Shown here piece by piece: positions 8,414 to 16,396 of a stretch of DNA of 64,000 nt (position 1 is its first letter; each line of letters starts with the position of its first letter). Made by a program: the position numbers and the translations under genes. The notes under the pieces were generated by a model. That model was not told the DNA's origin. It was given only the letters and a program-made list of their open reading frames with translations, and did not search any database. Source of the stretch: Hwanghaeella sp965227365 (GTDB taxonomy: Bacteria; Pseudomonadota; Alphaproteobacteria; UBA8366; Aestuariispiraceae); assembly GCF_965227365.1 (NCBI RefSeq), contig NZ_OZ245754.1, positions 1,116,001 through 1,180,000 on the forward strand, given 5' to 3'.

Positions 8414-10309
8414 TCAGCCGGCGGCGGCTTCCAGTTCCTCTGACAGTTCCAGCCAAGCCATTTCCGCGTTGGAGATTTCCTCCTCGACTGTGCTCAGTTG
8501 CTTCTGCAGTTTCGCGAGGTCGCCGGCGGGCAGGTCATAGGTTTCCGGGGCGGCCAGCTTGTCATGCAGCATGTCCCTGTCGCGTGACCGCTTTTCCAAG
8601 GTCTTTTCCAGTTCCGCCAGTTTCTTTCGCAAGGGGGCGAGTGCTGCGCGCGCTTCCGCCCGGGCGCGGCGGTCGTCCTTCTTGCTGGCGGCGGCATCCG
8701 TCGGTCCCAGTCCGGCTTCCTGCCGTTTTTCGCGCTTTTCCCGCCGGCGCTGGTCGAAAAGAAGCTGGCGGTATTCGTCCAAATCGCCGTCATAGGGGGC
8801 ACAGCTTCCGTCGGCGACCAGCCACAACCGGTCGGCGCAGGCATTCACCAGATGCGGATCGTGGCTGACCAGGATGACAGCGCCTTCATACTCCGCCAGC
8901 GCCTGAACGAGAGCCTGGCGGGCATCGATGTCCAGATGGTTGGTCGGCTCGTCGAGCAGCAGGACATGCGGTTTCTTGCGGCAGATCACGGCCAGCGCGA
9001 GCCGTGCCTTCTCGCCACCCGACAGTTTTCCGATCTGTACGTCGGCTTTGTCCTGGGCGAAGGCGAAGGCCCCCAGATGGGTACGCAGGTTCTGCTCGGT
9101 CGACATCGGCTCAAGGTCCTGCAGGTATTCGACCGGTGTCTTTTCCGCTGTCAATTCGTCCAACTGGTTCTGCGCGAAATAGCCGACTTCCAGTTTCGAT
9201 GACGCGCGATAGCGACCCTCCAGAACCTTCAGGCGCCGCGCGAGCAGGCGAAGCAGGGTCGTCTTGCCGTTGCCGTTTGCGCCGAGCAGGGCGATACGGT
9301 CGTCCATGTCGATCCGCAGGTCCAGGTCGCGCAGGATCGGTTTGTCCGGCGAATACCCGATCGTGGCGTGCTCCAGCACGATGAGCGGCGGGGAGAGCGG
9401 GTCGGGTTTCGGCAGATTGAAGGTTGTCGATCGATCATCGACGACGGCGGCGATGGGCTCCATCCGTTGCAGCATCTTCAATCGGCTCTGCGCCTGCCGT
9501 GCCTTGCTGGCCTTGGCGCGAAAACGGTCGACGAAGGATTGTATGTGCCGGCGCTGTTCCTGCTGTTTGGAATAGAGGGCGGCCTGCCGGGCCTGATGCT
9601 CGGCGCGGGTTCTCTCGAACCGGTCATACCCGCCCGCATAGCGGGTCAGTTTGCCATTCTCCAGATGCAGGATCATCTCCGGGATACGGTTCAACAGGCC
9701 GCGGTCGTGGCTGACCAACACCAAACCCCTCGGATAGCTGGACAAATAGTCCTCAAGCCATAGCGAGGCTTCCAGATCGAGATGGTTGGTCGGTTCGTCG
9801 AGCAGAAGGAAGTCGGGTTCCGAAAACAGGGCGGCTGCCAGGGCGACGCGCATCTTCCAGCCGCCTGAAAAATTGTCGATCGGCTGCTGTTGGGCCTCTT
9901 CGTCGAAGCCGAGGCCGGAGAGGATGATGGCGGCACGGGAAGGCGCGGCATGGGCGCCGATATCCGCCAGACGGGTGTGAATATCGGCGATCCGATGCGG
10001 ATCTGTCGCCGTCTTTTCCTCCTCCAGCAAGGCGGTGCGCTCCACATCCGCCTCCAATACGATATCGATCAGGGACCGGTCGCCGCTGGGTGTTTCCTGC
10101 GCGACGGAGCCGACCCGCCGCCGGGCGGCGACACTGATATCCCCCTCGTCGGGGGCGAGTTCGCCCCGCAACATGCGCAGCAGGGTCGATTTTCCGGTCC
10201 CGTTCCGGCCGACAAGGCCGACCTTCTGCCGGTCGCCGATCTGGGCGCTGGCCTTGTCGAAAAGGGTTCTTCCCCCGAGCCGGTAGGATATGTCGGTTAT
10301 CGTCAGCAT
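8414..10309 (-). CDS. ABC-F family ATPase (Uup/EttA type)
   Basis: Soluble tandem ATPase without membrane domains; ABC-F proteins act on the ribosome during translation. The start MLTITDISYRLGG at 10309 is chosen over an in-frame ATG 26 codons upstream. The 631-residue protein has two ABC cassettes: Walker A GRNGTGKST and GANGNGKTT, signatures FSGGWKMR and LSGGEKAR, and LLLDEPTNHLD Walker B motifs in both halves, separated by a basic coiled-coil linker near 240-290. A C-terminal coiled coil (after about 530, rich in Lys/Arg/Glu) resembles the Uup C-terminal domain. Whether it is Uup, YheS or another subgroup was not resolved. Confidence 0.88.
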   Translation of the reverse strand: MLTITDISYRLGGRTLFDKASAQIGDRQKVGLVGRNGTGKSTLLRMLRGELAPDEGDISVAARRRVGSVAQETPSGDRSLIDIVLEADVERTALLEEEKTATDPHRIADIHTRLADIGAHAAPSRAAIILSGLGFDEEAQQQPIDNFSGGWKMRVALAAALFSEPDFLLLDEPTNHLDLEASLWLEDYLSSYPRGLVLVSHDRGLLNRIPEMILHLENGKLTRYAGGYDRFERTRAEHQARQAALYSKQQEQRRHIQSFVDRFRAKASKARQAQSRLKMLQRMEPIAAVVDDRSTTFNLPKPDPLSPPLIVLEHATIGYSPDKPILRDLDLRIDMDDRIALLGANGNGKTTLLRLLARRLKVLEGRYRASSKLEVGYFAQNQLDELTAEKTPVEYLQDLEPMSTEQNLRTHLGAFAFAQDKADVQIGKLSGGEKARLALAVICRKKPHVLLLDEPTNHLDIDARQALVQALAEYEGAVILVSHDPHLVNACADRLWLVADGSCAPYDGDLDEYRQLLFDQRRREKREKRQEAGLGPTDAAASKKDDRRARAEARAALAPLRKKLAELEKTLEKRSRDRDMLHDKLAAPETYDLPAGDLAKLQKQLSTVEEEISNAEMAWLELSEELEAAAG

Positions 10310-10689
10310 GACCGAGTCTGCGTCCTTGGAACTCATCGCCCGAATGGGCGGACAGCGGCGCATAGCATTTCCGGGGGCGGCGCGCAAAACCCCTAAAGGG
10401 GGTGCGGCGGCGCATTAGGGCGTCGTCTGCCGTTCGCTGCCGCATTGCAGCGGACTTGCGGTCGGGCGCGCACGGGGCTATAAGCCCGCCATCGCCGCCA
10501 TGTGGACGGCGGTAGCGATGATCACGCGACGAAGAGCTCCTCCCGACCCTGCCGACATATGACCGACCAGAAGGCGCTGCGGCCGAAAACGGCTAGCGAA
10601 TGGTGCCATGGATTTGCGGTGCTGCGGCAGGCTTGAGAATGAGGGGCATAAGAAACGTTGAGATACGAGAGAGACTAAGAGGCCTAAAA
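10310..10689. other. Intergenic region between ABC-F gene and ndk (380 bases)
   Basis: No gene found on either strand. It must hold the promoters of the divergent ABC-F and ndk genes. The one reasonable sigma-70 match pointing to ndk is listed separately. A loose inverted repeat around 10492-10515 (GCCGCC/GGCGGT) is visible but not convincing as a structure. Confidence 0.6.
10456..10484 (+). promoter_or_regulatory. Possible sigma-70 promoter for ndk
   Basis: TTGCGG (10456-10461) and TATAAG (10479-10484) are separated by exactly 17 bases. The -10 matches five of six consensus positions, the -35 three of six. It would give a leader of about 195 bases before ndk. Sequence match only. Confidence 0.35.
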
Positions 10690-11112
10690 ATGTCAGTTGA
10701 ACGGACACTTTCCATCATCAAGCCGGACGCCACGCGTCGTAACCTGACCGGCAAGATCAACGCCATGTTCGAGGAAGCCGGTCTGCGTATCGTTGCGCAG
10801 AAGCGGACGCGCCTGACGCAGGAACAGGCTGAGACCTTCTATGCGGTTCACAAGGAACGCGCTTTCTACGGCGAACTCTGCGCTTTCATGACCTCCGGTC
10901 CGGTCGTCGTGCAGGTTCTGGAAGGCGAAAACGCCATCGCGAAAAACCGTGAAGTCATGGGCGCGACCAACCCGGCCAATGCCGACGAAGGCACGGTTCG
11001 CAAGCTGTATGGCGAATCCGTCGAAGCGAACTCGGTCCATGGTTCCGATGCACCGGAAACCGCGGCCCAGGAAATCGCGTACTTCTTCGCGGGTACCGAA
11101 ATCGTCGGCTAA
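10690..11112 (+). CDS. ndk: Nucleoside diphosphate kinase
   Basis: Transfers the gamma phosphate between nucleoside triphosphates and diphosphates through a phosphohistidine. The start MSVERTLSII at 10690 is chosen over upstream in-frame starts because it gives the standard 140 residues. The active-site histidine is H117 in NSVHGSD, and the N-terminal TLSIIKPDA and KERAFYGEL blocks are typical. Single-gene unit with a strong terminator just downstream. Confidence 0.97.
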   Translation: MSVERTLSIIKPDATRRNLTGKINAMFEEAGLRIVAQKRTRLTQEQAETFYAVHKERAFYGELCAFMTSGPVVVQVLEGENAIAKNREVMGATNPANADEGTVRKLYGESVEANSVHGSDAPETAAQEIAYFFAGTEIVG

Positions 11113-11136
11113 GCCGACGGCTTGACGGCACAAATT

Positions 11137-11172
11137 AAAAAGGCGGTACCCGGACGGGTGCCGCCTTTTTTA
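11137..11172 (+). terminator. Rho-independent terminator of ndk
   Basis: A ten-pair stem (GGCGGTACCC with GGGTGCCGCC, one G-T pair) around a GGAC loop is followed by six T and preceded by an A-run, so it may also work in the opposite direction. Confidence 0.9.
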
Positions 11173-11227
11173 ATGGTCTTTTCTGTCCGTCTGTCAGGGA
11201 CGCCTGTGAAGGGCGCTGATCCGATCG

Positions 11228-11359
11228 TTACAGAAGCGTCGCGGCCATGAGAGCCAGCACGATCACGATCGCGATGCTCGAGATGGTGATCATGCGGCCA
11301 ACGCCGCTCCAGGTCTGCAGATTGGCTTGCGGAGCCTTCTTGAATTCCATTTCGTCCAT
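11228..11359 (-). CDS. aa3-type cytochrome c oxidase subunit IV-like small membrane protein
   Basis: A 43-residue single-pass membrane protein. The start ATG at 11357-11359 has GAGGGAA seven bases upstream. A short polar N-terminus (MDEMEFKKAPQANLQ) leads into TWSGVGRMIT and a hydrophobic segment (SSIAIVIVLALMAATLL). This layout, with the TW.G motif before one helix, matches the short bacterial cytochrome oxidase subunit IV family (Pfam COX4_pro_2), which associates with aa3-type oxidase in alphaproteobacteria. No other oxidase gene is nearby, which is common for this subunit. Assignment rests on pattern and size only. Confidence 0.6.
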   Translation of the reverse strand: MDEMEFKKAPQANLQTWSGVGRMITISSIAIVIVLALMAATLL

Positions 11360-11465
11360 CGGTTTCCCTCGAATCTGTCTGCCGCCGTCCATCGGCTGTT
11401 CATGCGGGCGATTTTAGGGATTTTTCGCGCGTTCTCAAGAACATCCGCGCGCGAAATCGTGAAGA

Positions 11466-12116
11466 TCAGTCCGCATCGGTCCAGATCAAGGGGCCGGGAC
11501 GGCCGTTGATCAAGGCCTGTTCGCCGTCGACCGTGACCGCGTCGGCGGCCAGCAGGCGCAGGGCGGCGGGATAGATGCGGTGTTCCTGTACCAGGACGCG
11601 CGCGGCGAGGCGATCGGCGTCGTCTTCCGGCAGGACCGGAACCTTCGCCTGGATCAGCAGGGGGCCGTCGTCGAGGGCCGGGCGGACCAGATGCACCGTG
11701 CAGCCGTGTTCCGCCATGCCGTCGGCCAGGGCCCGCTCATGCGTGTGAAGCCCCTTATAGGCCGGCAGGAGCGAGGGATGAATGTTCAGCATGCGGTCAT
11801 GCCAGTTCTCGACGAACCCGGGGGTCAGCACGCGCATGAAACCCGCCAGGCAGACGATTTCCACGTCGCGTGCGGCAAGTTCCCGTGAAATCGCCTGTTC
11901 GAAGCTCGACCGGTCGGGGAAATCCCGATGATTGACCACCGCGGTCGCGATCCCGGCCTTCGCGGCGCGCTGCAGCCCGAAGGCGTCGGCATTGTTGGAC
12001 AGGACCAGAACGATCCTGGCCGGGGAGTCCGGCTTGGCGCATTCGTCGATCAGGGCCTGCAGGTTGGACCCCCCGCCGGAAACCAGGACCGCGATGCGCC
12101 TACGTTCTTCCGTCAC
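11466..12116 (-). CDS. purN: Phosphoribosylglycinamide formyltransferase PurN
   Basis: Third step of purine synthesis: transfers a formyl group from 10-formyltetrahydrofolate to GAR. The GTG start at 12116 overlaps the purM TGA (GTGA), so the two are translationally coupled. The 216-residue protein shows VSGGGSNLQAL at the N-terminus (phosphate loop), the catalytic Asn and His in LNIHPSLLPAYKG, and the later DDGPLL aspartate. Much longer in-frame reading upstream (to 12902) is out of frame with purM and is a shadow. Confidence 0.95.
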   Translation of the reverse strand: MTEERRRIAVLVSGGGSNLQALIDECAKPDSPARIVLVLSNNADAFGLQRAAKAGIATAVVNHRDFPDRSSFEQAISRELAARDVEIVCLAGFMRVLTPGFVENWHDRMLNIHPSLLPAYKGLHTHERALADGMAEHGCTVHLVRPALDDGPLLIQAKVPVLPEDDADRLAARVLVQEHRIYPAALRLLAADAVTVDGEQALINGRPGPLIWTDAD

Positions 12117-13207
12117 GCGTCGACGCCCCGAATCGAGACGTCCTTGCCGATGCTTTCCTTCGTGACGACGCTGCCGATCGCGAAGACCTCTTCGCCCGCA
12201 TCGGTCAGTTGCGTGGTGATCGCTTCCGCGCGGGCCGGATCGACGATGAGGACCATGCCGATGCCGCAGTTGAAGGTGCGGTGCATCTCCGTCGGCGAAA
12301 CGCCGCCGGTCTTGGCGATCCAATCGAAGACCGGCAGGCCCGGCCAGGTATCCCGGTTCAGCAGGCAGGCCAAGCCGTCCGGCATTACACGGGGGAGATT
12401 CTCGTAGAATCCGCCGCCGGTGACATGGACCAACCCATGCAGGCCACCCGCCTTGTGAACGGCCAGGACGGGCTTCACATAGATCTTTGTCGGTGCGAGA
12501 AGGGCTTCGCCCAAGGATTTGCCCGAATCGAAGGGGGCGGGGTCGGCCCAGTCCAGCCCGCTGATCTCGACCACTTTGCGGACCATGGAATAGCCGTTCG
12601 AATGCACGCCGCTGGAGGCGAGACCCAGTATGATGTCGCCTTCCTGAATGCCGGAGCCGTCCAGCATCGCATTGCGTTCTGCCGCGCCGACGGCGAAACC
12701 GGCAAGATCGTAATCGCCGTCGCCGTACATGCCCGGCATTTCCGCCGTTTCGCCGCCGATCAGGGCGCAACCGGCCTGTCGGCAGCCATCCGCGATCCCG
12801 GTCACCACCGCCTTGCCGACTTCGACCGAAAGCTTCCCGGTCGCGAAATAATCCAGAAAAAACAGCGGTTCCGCGCCCTGAACGATCAGGTCGTTGACGC
12901 ACATGGCGACAAGGTCGATGCCGACCCCGTCATGATTGCCCGAATCTATGGCGACCTTCAGTTTGGTGCCCACGCCGTCCGTCGCGGCGACCAGGACCGG
13001 ATCGGAGAACCCGGCGGCGCGAAGGTCGAAAAGTCCGCCGAATCCGCCGAGTTCGCCGTCGGCGCCGGGGCGCGCGGTGCTCTTGGTCAGGGGCTTGATC
13101 GCATCCACCAGGGCGTTGCCCGCGTCGATGTCGACACCGGCATCCTTGTATGTCAGGCCGTTTCGCGCGGATTGGGTGCCGGCGCTGGGCGAGTCGTCGG
13201 TTGCTAT
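12113..13207 (-). CDS. purM: Phosphoribosylformylglycinamidine cyclo-ligase PurM, apparent ATA start
   Basis: ATP-dependent ring closure of FGAM to AIR in purine synthesis. The first ordinary start codon in frame is the GTG at 13108, but it would cut off the conserved N-terminus. Upstream the frame continues as GLTYKDAGVDIDAGNALVDA, typical of PurM, back to an in-frame TAA. The only candidate with a good ribosome site is ATA at 13205-13207, five bases after GGGAGG; it would give 364 residues beginning ATDDSPSAG. Other PurM features: GGFGGLFDL, DGVGTKLK and GGETAEMPGMY. Coupled to purN. Divergent from the DUF2066 gene, 65 bases away. Confidence 0.9.
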   Translation of the reverse strand: MATDDSPSAGTQSARNGLTYKDAGVDIDAGNALVDAIKPLTKSTARPGADGELGGFGGLFDLRAAGFSDPVLVAATDGVGTKLKVAIDSGNHDGVGIDLVAMCVNDLIVQGAEPLFFLDYFATGKLSVEVGKAVVTGIADGCRQAGCALIGGETAEMPGMYGDGDYDLAGFAVGAAERNAMLDGSGIQEGDIILGLASSGVHSNGYSMVRKVVEISGLDWADPAPFDSGKSLGEALLAPTKIYVKPVLAVHKAGGLHGLVHVTGGGFYENLPRVMPDGLACLLNRDTWPGLPVFDWIAKTGGVSPTEMHRTFNCGIGMVLIVDPARAEAITTQLTDAGEEVFAIGSVVTKESIGKDVSIRGVDA

Positions 13208-13272
13208 GGCAGCCTCCCGTCCTTACATCTATAAAGGCGTTTCAAAAATCGTGCGGCACCATACTCATCGAC

Positions 13273-14430
13273 ATGCGCTTTGCAATCAAACGCCATCGTA
13301 ATTCCCGCCTGACCCGTATCGGGCGCCTTGCGTCCGCCGCGGTGTTCTCGCTTGGGCTCATCGCGCTTTCCACCGGCCTATCCCAAACGCCGGCCGTTGC
13401 GCAGCAAACGGACATCTTCGCGGTCAATGCTCTGCCCGTCGACGAAACGGCGGCTGACGAGGTCAAGGCCAAGGAGCAGGCGGTCGCCAAGGGAAGCACC
13501 CGGGCCCTGCAGCTGCTTTTGCAGCGCCTGACCCTGGAACAGGATTGGGCGCGCCTGCCTGAAATCGGCGGTGACCGTATCGACAATTACATCCGCCACA
13601 TATCCTTCGCCAACGAGAAAATCGGCGGCGGCCGGTATCTCGCCGAAGTCAATTTCGGCTTCAATCCAGATGCGGTCCGTAATCTTCTGACCAATGCGTC
13701 GATACCGTTTTCGGAAACCGCAAGCCGACCGATGGTCGTCGTTCCGGTTTTGCAGATTTCCGACGGTGCCCTGCTGTGGGATGAGGGTAACGATTGGCTG
13801 CGGGGATGGTCGGAAGCGGAACTGCCCGCCGGCCTCCTGCCCATCGTGGTGCCTTTGGGCGATTTGGCGGATGTCGCGGCAATCGGCATGCGTCAGGCCG
13901 TGGGCGGCGAACCGGAGGCCCTGGCACGCATCGCGGCGAAATACGGTGCCGGCGGCGTCTTCGTGGCGATTGCGCGCCCGGCGCAGGTCCAGGGCGGCGG
14001 CGAAAGCCTGGATGTCAGGGTTTCCGCCTATGGGCCCGGCTGGGACGGTACGGTGTTCGCGCAAACCTACACCGCAGGCGCCGCGACCGAGAAACCCGCT
14101 TTCTATTCGGCGACTGCGGAAAGCATATCCCGGTCGCTGCTGGCGCTATGGAAAGAGGCCAATCTGATTAGCTTCGGGGAGGGGACCCAGTCGCTGCAGG
14201 TCTTCGCGCCGCTTTCCGGCCTGAGTGATTGGCTTTCCCTGCGGGACCGTCTGGCCCAGGTCGCGACGGTGCGGGAAACCGTAGTCGGACGCCTGGCGAC
14301 GACCGAAGCCGAGCTCGATATTCGCTATAGCGGCGATCTCTCGCGTCTGCAGCTTGCCTTGTCCCAGCAGAAACTTTCCCTGGTCCAGGACCCGCTCGAC
14401 GGCCGCTGGCGTCTGACGAAGACTCCTTAG
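13273..14430 (+). CDS. DUF2066 domain-containing secreted protein
   Basis: A 385-residue protein with a signal peptide (start MRFAIKRHRN at 13273; hydrophobic AAVFSLGLIALSTGL, cleavage near AVAQQT at 38). The rest resembles the DUF2066 family, found next to PerM-type transporters and Hda in alphaproteobacteria; biochemical role unknown. A long alpha/beta region (KGSTRALQLLLQRLT, VRNLLTNASIPFSE, PMVVVPVLQ) is followed by a C-terminal part (LDWLSLRDRLAQV-like, residues 310-385) that repeats a similar beta-alpha pattern. First gene of a three-gene plus-strand run. Confidence 0.8.
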   Translation: MRFAIKRHRNSRLTRIGRLASAAVFSLGLIALSTGLSQTPAVAQQTDIFAVNALPVDETAADEVKAKEQAVAKGSTRALQLLLQRLTLEQDWARLPEIGGDRIDNYIRHISFANEKIGGGRYLAEVNFGFNPDAVRNLLTNASIPFSETASRPMVVVPVLQISDGALLWDEGNDWLRGWSEAELPAGLLPIVVPLGDLADVAAIGMRQAVGGEPEALARIAAKYGAGGVFVAIARPAQVQGGGESLDVRVSAYGPGWDGTVFAQTYTAGAATEKPAFYSATAESISRSLLALWKEANLISFGEGTQSLQVFAPLSGLSDWLSLRDRLAQVATVRETVVGRLATTEAELDIRYSGDLSRLQLALSQQKLSLVQDPLDGRWRLTKTP

Positions 14431-14445
14431 GGAAGACGATCGGGA

Positions 14446-15612
14446 ATGACGACGCAGCAGAAAACCTGGTTCTGGCTCATCGGGTTGGTGGCGGTTGTCG
14501 CCGCCCTCTATTATCTGCGTCCGATCCTGTTGCCTTTCGTGGCGGCCATGGGCGTCGCCTATTTCCTGGATCCGGTCTGCGACTGGCTGGAAGAAAAAGG
14601 GCTGTCCCGAACCATGGCGACCGGGGCCGTCACGGCCGTGTTCTTCGTCGTCGTGACCCTGGTTCTGGTGGCGGTTTCCCCGCTGATTTACAAGCAGGTC
14701 GCCGAGTTGATCGCACGCGTGCCGAGCTATGTCGCCGCGATGCAGGTGAAACTCGGGCCATTGCTGGACCTCGCCGCCGATCGGCTGGGACAGGAAGAGG
14801 TCAAGGATCTCGGGAAATCAGCCACGCAATATGCCGGAACGGCGCTGAAATGGGTCGCGTCGGCCGTCGGCGAAGTGCTGGGCGGGTTGGGCGCGGTCGC
14901 GAATATCATCTCGCTCATCGTCATCACCCCGATCATCTCCTTCTATCTGCTGCGCGATTGGGACCGGATCGTCGAGAAGGTCGATACTTGGCTGCCGCGG
15001 GCACAGGCCGACACGCTGCGCGGGCTGGCTAAGGAGGTCGACGACATCCTCGCCGGTTTCGCGCGGGGACAGGCGACTGTCTGCCTGATCCTCGGCGTCC
15101 TGTACGGCGTGGGTTTGACTATTGTCGGGTTGGATTTCGGGTTCATCGTCGGCCTGTTTACCGGGCTGGTCTCCTTCATTCCCTATTTCGGAATGCTGAT
15201 CGGCTTCGTATTGGGCTTCGGGATAGCGCTGGCGCAGTTCGATTCCTTCACGCCCCTGCTGCTGGTGGCCGCGGTCTTCGCGGTCGGGCAGGTGGTGGAG
15301 GGTAATTTCCTGACCCCGAAGCTGGTCGGCGGCAGGGTGAAACTGCATGAGGTCTGGATCATCTTCGCGCTGATGGCGGGCGGCACCTTGTTCGGCTTTG
15401 TCGGGATCCTGATCGCGGTACCGGTCGCCGCGGTGGTCGGCGTGCTGGCGCGTTTCATGATCGCCCAGTATCTGGAAAGCCCGCTCTATGAGCATGGCGC
15501 ACCGCTGGGCGGGGCGATCGCCCAGATGCCGGCTTCGAACGAACCATCGGGGTCCGATCCAGAGACGGATGACGCCGATGCGACGGAGGGCGATCCGCCT
15601 GCAAAGCCATGA
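14446..15612 (+). CDS. AI-2E family transporter (PerM-like)
   Basis: Polytopic inner-membrane protein, 388 residues, of the PerM/TqsA (AI-2E transporter) family; members export small molecules or act as Na+/H+ antiporters, so the substrate is uncertain. Hydrophobic segments lie near 10-28, 30-48, 62-84, then a loop/amphipathic region (about 90-145), and a C-terminal set near 155-175 and 215-345. PIISFYLLRDWD near 165 and GNFLTPKLVGGRVKLHEVW near 285 are family hallmarks. It begins 15 bases after the DUF2066 gene and ends with ATGA overlapping hdaA. Confidence 0.88.
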   Translation: MTTQQKTWFWLIGLVAVVAALYYLRPILLPFVAAMGVAYFLDPVCDWLEEKGLSRTMATGAVTAVFFVVVTLVLVAVSPLIYKQVAELIARVPSYVAAMQVKLGPLLDLAADRLGQEEVKDLGKSATQYAGTALKWVASAVGEVLGGLGAVANIISLIVITPIISFYLLRDWDRIVEKVDTWLPRAQADTLRGLAKEVDDILAGFARGQATVCLILGVLYGVGLTIVGLDFGFIVGLFTGLVSFIPYFGMLIGFVLGFGIALAQFDSFTPLLLVAAVFAVGQVVEGNFLTPKLVGGRVKLHEVWIIFALMAGGTLFGFVGILIAVPVAAVVGVLARFMIAQYLESPLYEHGAPLGGAIAQMPASNEPSGSDPETDDADATEGDPPAKP

Positions 15613-16274
15613 TCGGACGCCAGTTTCCCTTGGCGCTCGAATTCCTGCCCGCCCTCGGCCGGGCGGACTTCCTGATCGCCCCCTGCAACCAAGCCGCCGC
15701 AGCCCTGGTCGATGCCTGGCCCGACTGGCCGGGCCCGCATGCCCTGGTCTATGGCCCGGCCGCCTGCGGGAAAACGCATCTACTGACCGCGTGGCGGGAA
15801 AAGAGCGGGGCGTCGCTGCTCGACCCCGCGACGCTTTCGGTCGACGGGTTGGATCGTGTTTTGGAAAGTGGTGTCCCGGCCTGGGCGCTGGACGGGTTGG
15901 AAGGCGTGACGGACGAGCGTCTGCTGTTCCACCTGCTGAATTCGGTGCGTGAAAGGGGCGGGCATTTGTTGATGACCGCGCGTGCCGCGCCTGCCCGGCT
16001 TCCCTATGCGCTGCCGGACCTGACATCGCGCCTTGCCGCGGCAACGGCAGTCGCGATCGAACCGCCGGACGACGATTTGCTGGCCGGCTTGCTGATAAAG
16101 CTGTTCATGGACCGCCGCTTGGCGGTGGATCCGGATGTCGTCGCCTACATTCTACCGCGGATCGAACGCAGTTTTGCCGCCATCCATGAAGCCGTCACGG
16201 CCCTGGACCGGGCCGGTCTGGCTGCCAAGCGGCGCGTCACGGTGGCCCTTGTCCGGCAGGTCCTGTTCCAGTGA
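15609..16274 (+). CDS. hdaA: DnaA-like regulatory ATPase HdaA
   Basis: Hda-type protein that, with the sliding clamp, stimulates ATP hydrolysis by DnaA and so limits re-initiation. The 221-residue length and order are typical. QFPLALEF near the N-terminus resembles the clamp-binding QLxL/F motif. Walker A is GPAACGKTHL (about residues 44-53); the Walker B segment reads WALDGLEG, with one Asp rather than the usual DD. LTSRLAAA fits the DnaA-family sensor region. It overlaps the PerM-like gene by four bases. Confidence 0.85.
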   Translation: MIGRQFPLALEFLPALGRADFLIAPCNQAAAALVDAWPDWPGPHALVYGPAACGKTHLLTAWREKSGASLLDPATLSVDGLDRVLESGVPAWALDGLEGVTDERLLFHLLNSVRERGGHLLMTARAAPARLPYALPDLTSRLAAATAVAIEPPDDDLLAGLLIKLFMDRRLAVDPDVVAYILPRIERSFAAIHEAVTALDRAGLAAKRRVTVALVRQVLFQ

Positions 16275-16317
16275 ACAAATCGGTCCGGCGATTGCGTCGA
16301 TCCGTTTGTTACAGAAT

Positions 16318-16356
16318 AATTTCAATGTCATGAAATTTTCACATCACATTGAAATT
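16318..16356. repeat. Perfect 11-base inverted repeat upstream of CYTH-CHAD gene
   Basis: AATTTCAATGT (16318-16328) and ACATTGAAATT (16346-16356) are exact reverse complements around a 17-base loop. The region is AT-rich against a GC-rich background and lies 41 bases before the CYTH-CHAD start. It could be an operator or an mRNA hairpin; not a classic terminator because no T-run follows on either strand. Confidence 0.6.
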
Positions 16357-16396
16357 TCACTGGACCGGCAGGCTCGGCGATGCGCGAAATCCGGCC

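Noticed and set aside
11466..12902. 478-codon extension of purN upstream
   Set aside because: The upstream part overlaps purM in another frame; purN begins at the GTG at 12116.
16300..16360. Pho box before CYTH-CHAD gene
   Set aside because: TGTTACA and TGTCATG elements are present but not at the 11-base spacing needed.
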